Origin: Ostrinia nubilalis | Lineage: Eukaryota > Arthropoda > Insecta > Lepidoptera > Crambidae | DNA: 64,000 bases | Direction: 5' to 3' | Assembly: GCF_963855985.1 (NCBI RefSeq) | Contig: NC_087117.1 | Span: 811,001-875,000 of the forward strand | In this document: one piece after another, positions 63,869 through 64,000 of the stretch | Layout: each line of letters opens with the position of its first letter | How positions within the stretch are numbered: position 1 is the stretch's first letter | Notes under the pieces: model-generated | Told to the model about the DNA's origin: nothing | Databases searched by the model: none | The model's input: only the letters and a program-made list of their open reading frames with translations | Program-made: the position numbers and the translations under genes

Positions 63869-64000
63869 CCATCTGTAATATTGTGTTTGTTCCGGCGTTT
63901 CTTCTCAGCACTTGCCATATGTTTGTCTCGAAGCGCTGGTAGGGCCCAAAAGATAAGGAGACATGTAAAGTGCCCCATAAGGGCTACCTTTTCTTTTTTT
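63869..64000 (+). mobile_element. CR1/Zenon-like LINE 3' end, cut by the window edge
   Basis: TTCCGGCGTTTCTTCTCAGC, CTTGCCATATGTTTGTCTCG and GTGCCCCATAAGGGCTACCT are the reverse complement of 4270-4385. Confidence 0.65.

Overview
The window is eukaryotic nuclear DNA from an insect, almost certainly a moth or butterfly (Lepidoptera). The coding is in short exons with GT-AG introns. The identifiable genes include two insect neuropeptide precursors, Trissin and crustacean cardioactive peptide (CCAP). The repeats are of lepidopteran style: RTE and CR1/Zenon LINE 3' ends, tRNA-derived SINEs, many foldback MITEs and a Mag-like Ty3/gypsy element. No RNA gene, CRISPR array or prokaryotic feature was seen.

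Five protein genes can be assembled by hand with consistent splice phases. (1) On the minus strand, 3888-18413, a six-exon PAP2 family lipid phosphatase (PLPP4/5 type, 286 aa). (2) On the minus strand, 21440-30310, a six-exon omega-like glutathione S-transferase (240 aa) with Asn where the catalytic Cys normally sits. (3) On the plus strand, 33573-46808, a small five-finger C2H2 zinc-finger protein (207 aa) whose second intron holds a duplicated in-phase finger exon, a minisatellite and a 10-kb nested retrotransposon. (4) On the plus strand, 53598-57805, the Trissin precursor (114 aa). (5) On the minus strand, 59070-62789, the CCAP precursor (128 aa). Trissin and CCAP are tail to tail, about 1.3 kb apart. 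The genes do not form an operon or pathway; only the two neuropeptide genes are related in role.

Most of the remaining DNA is mobile. From 3.4 to 18.4 kb the phosphatase introns hold a 3-kb array built from its own exon 5, nested MITEs, a deleted LTR element with identical LTRs and a pogo-like transposon. From 18.6 to 21.4 kb a back-to-back MITE cluster reaches to about 20 bp from the GST stop codon. From 25.9 to 33.5 kb there is a hAT element with an 8-bp target duplication and two nested insertions, then a PIF/Harbinger relic with a TTA duplication. At 36485-46476 a Mag-like LTR element (ATGAT target duplication, tRNA-Ser primer site) has itself been hit at 38080-43421 by a second LTR element (ACTC duplication, tRNA-Lys primer site). 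That inner element carries an unusual gag-protease-zinc-domain ORF with no reverse transcriptase. From 46.8 to 53.5 kb lies a dense patchwork of MITEs and LINE tails. From 53.9 to 63.9 kb, TIR and foldback elements sit in the neuropeptide introns.

The strongest candidates for something undescribed are the array of exon-5 pieces that repeat a splice acceptor upstream of the real exon, the frame-preserving zinc-finger exon duplication beside a minisatellite, the RT-less but intact retrotransposon ORF, and a set of iterated 20-bp hairpins in the last CCAP intron. All coordinates were derived by eye from the sequence. Family names come from motif recognition, not from database searches.
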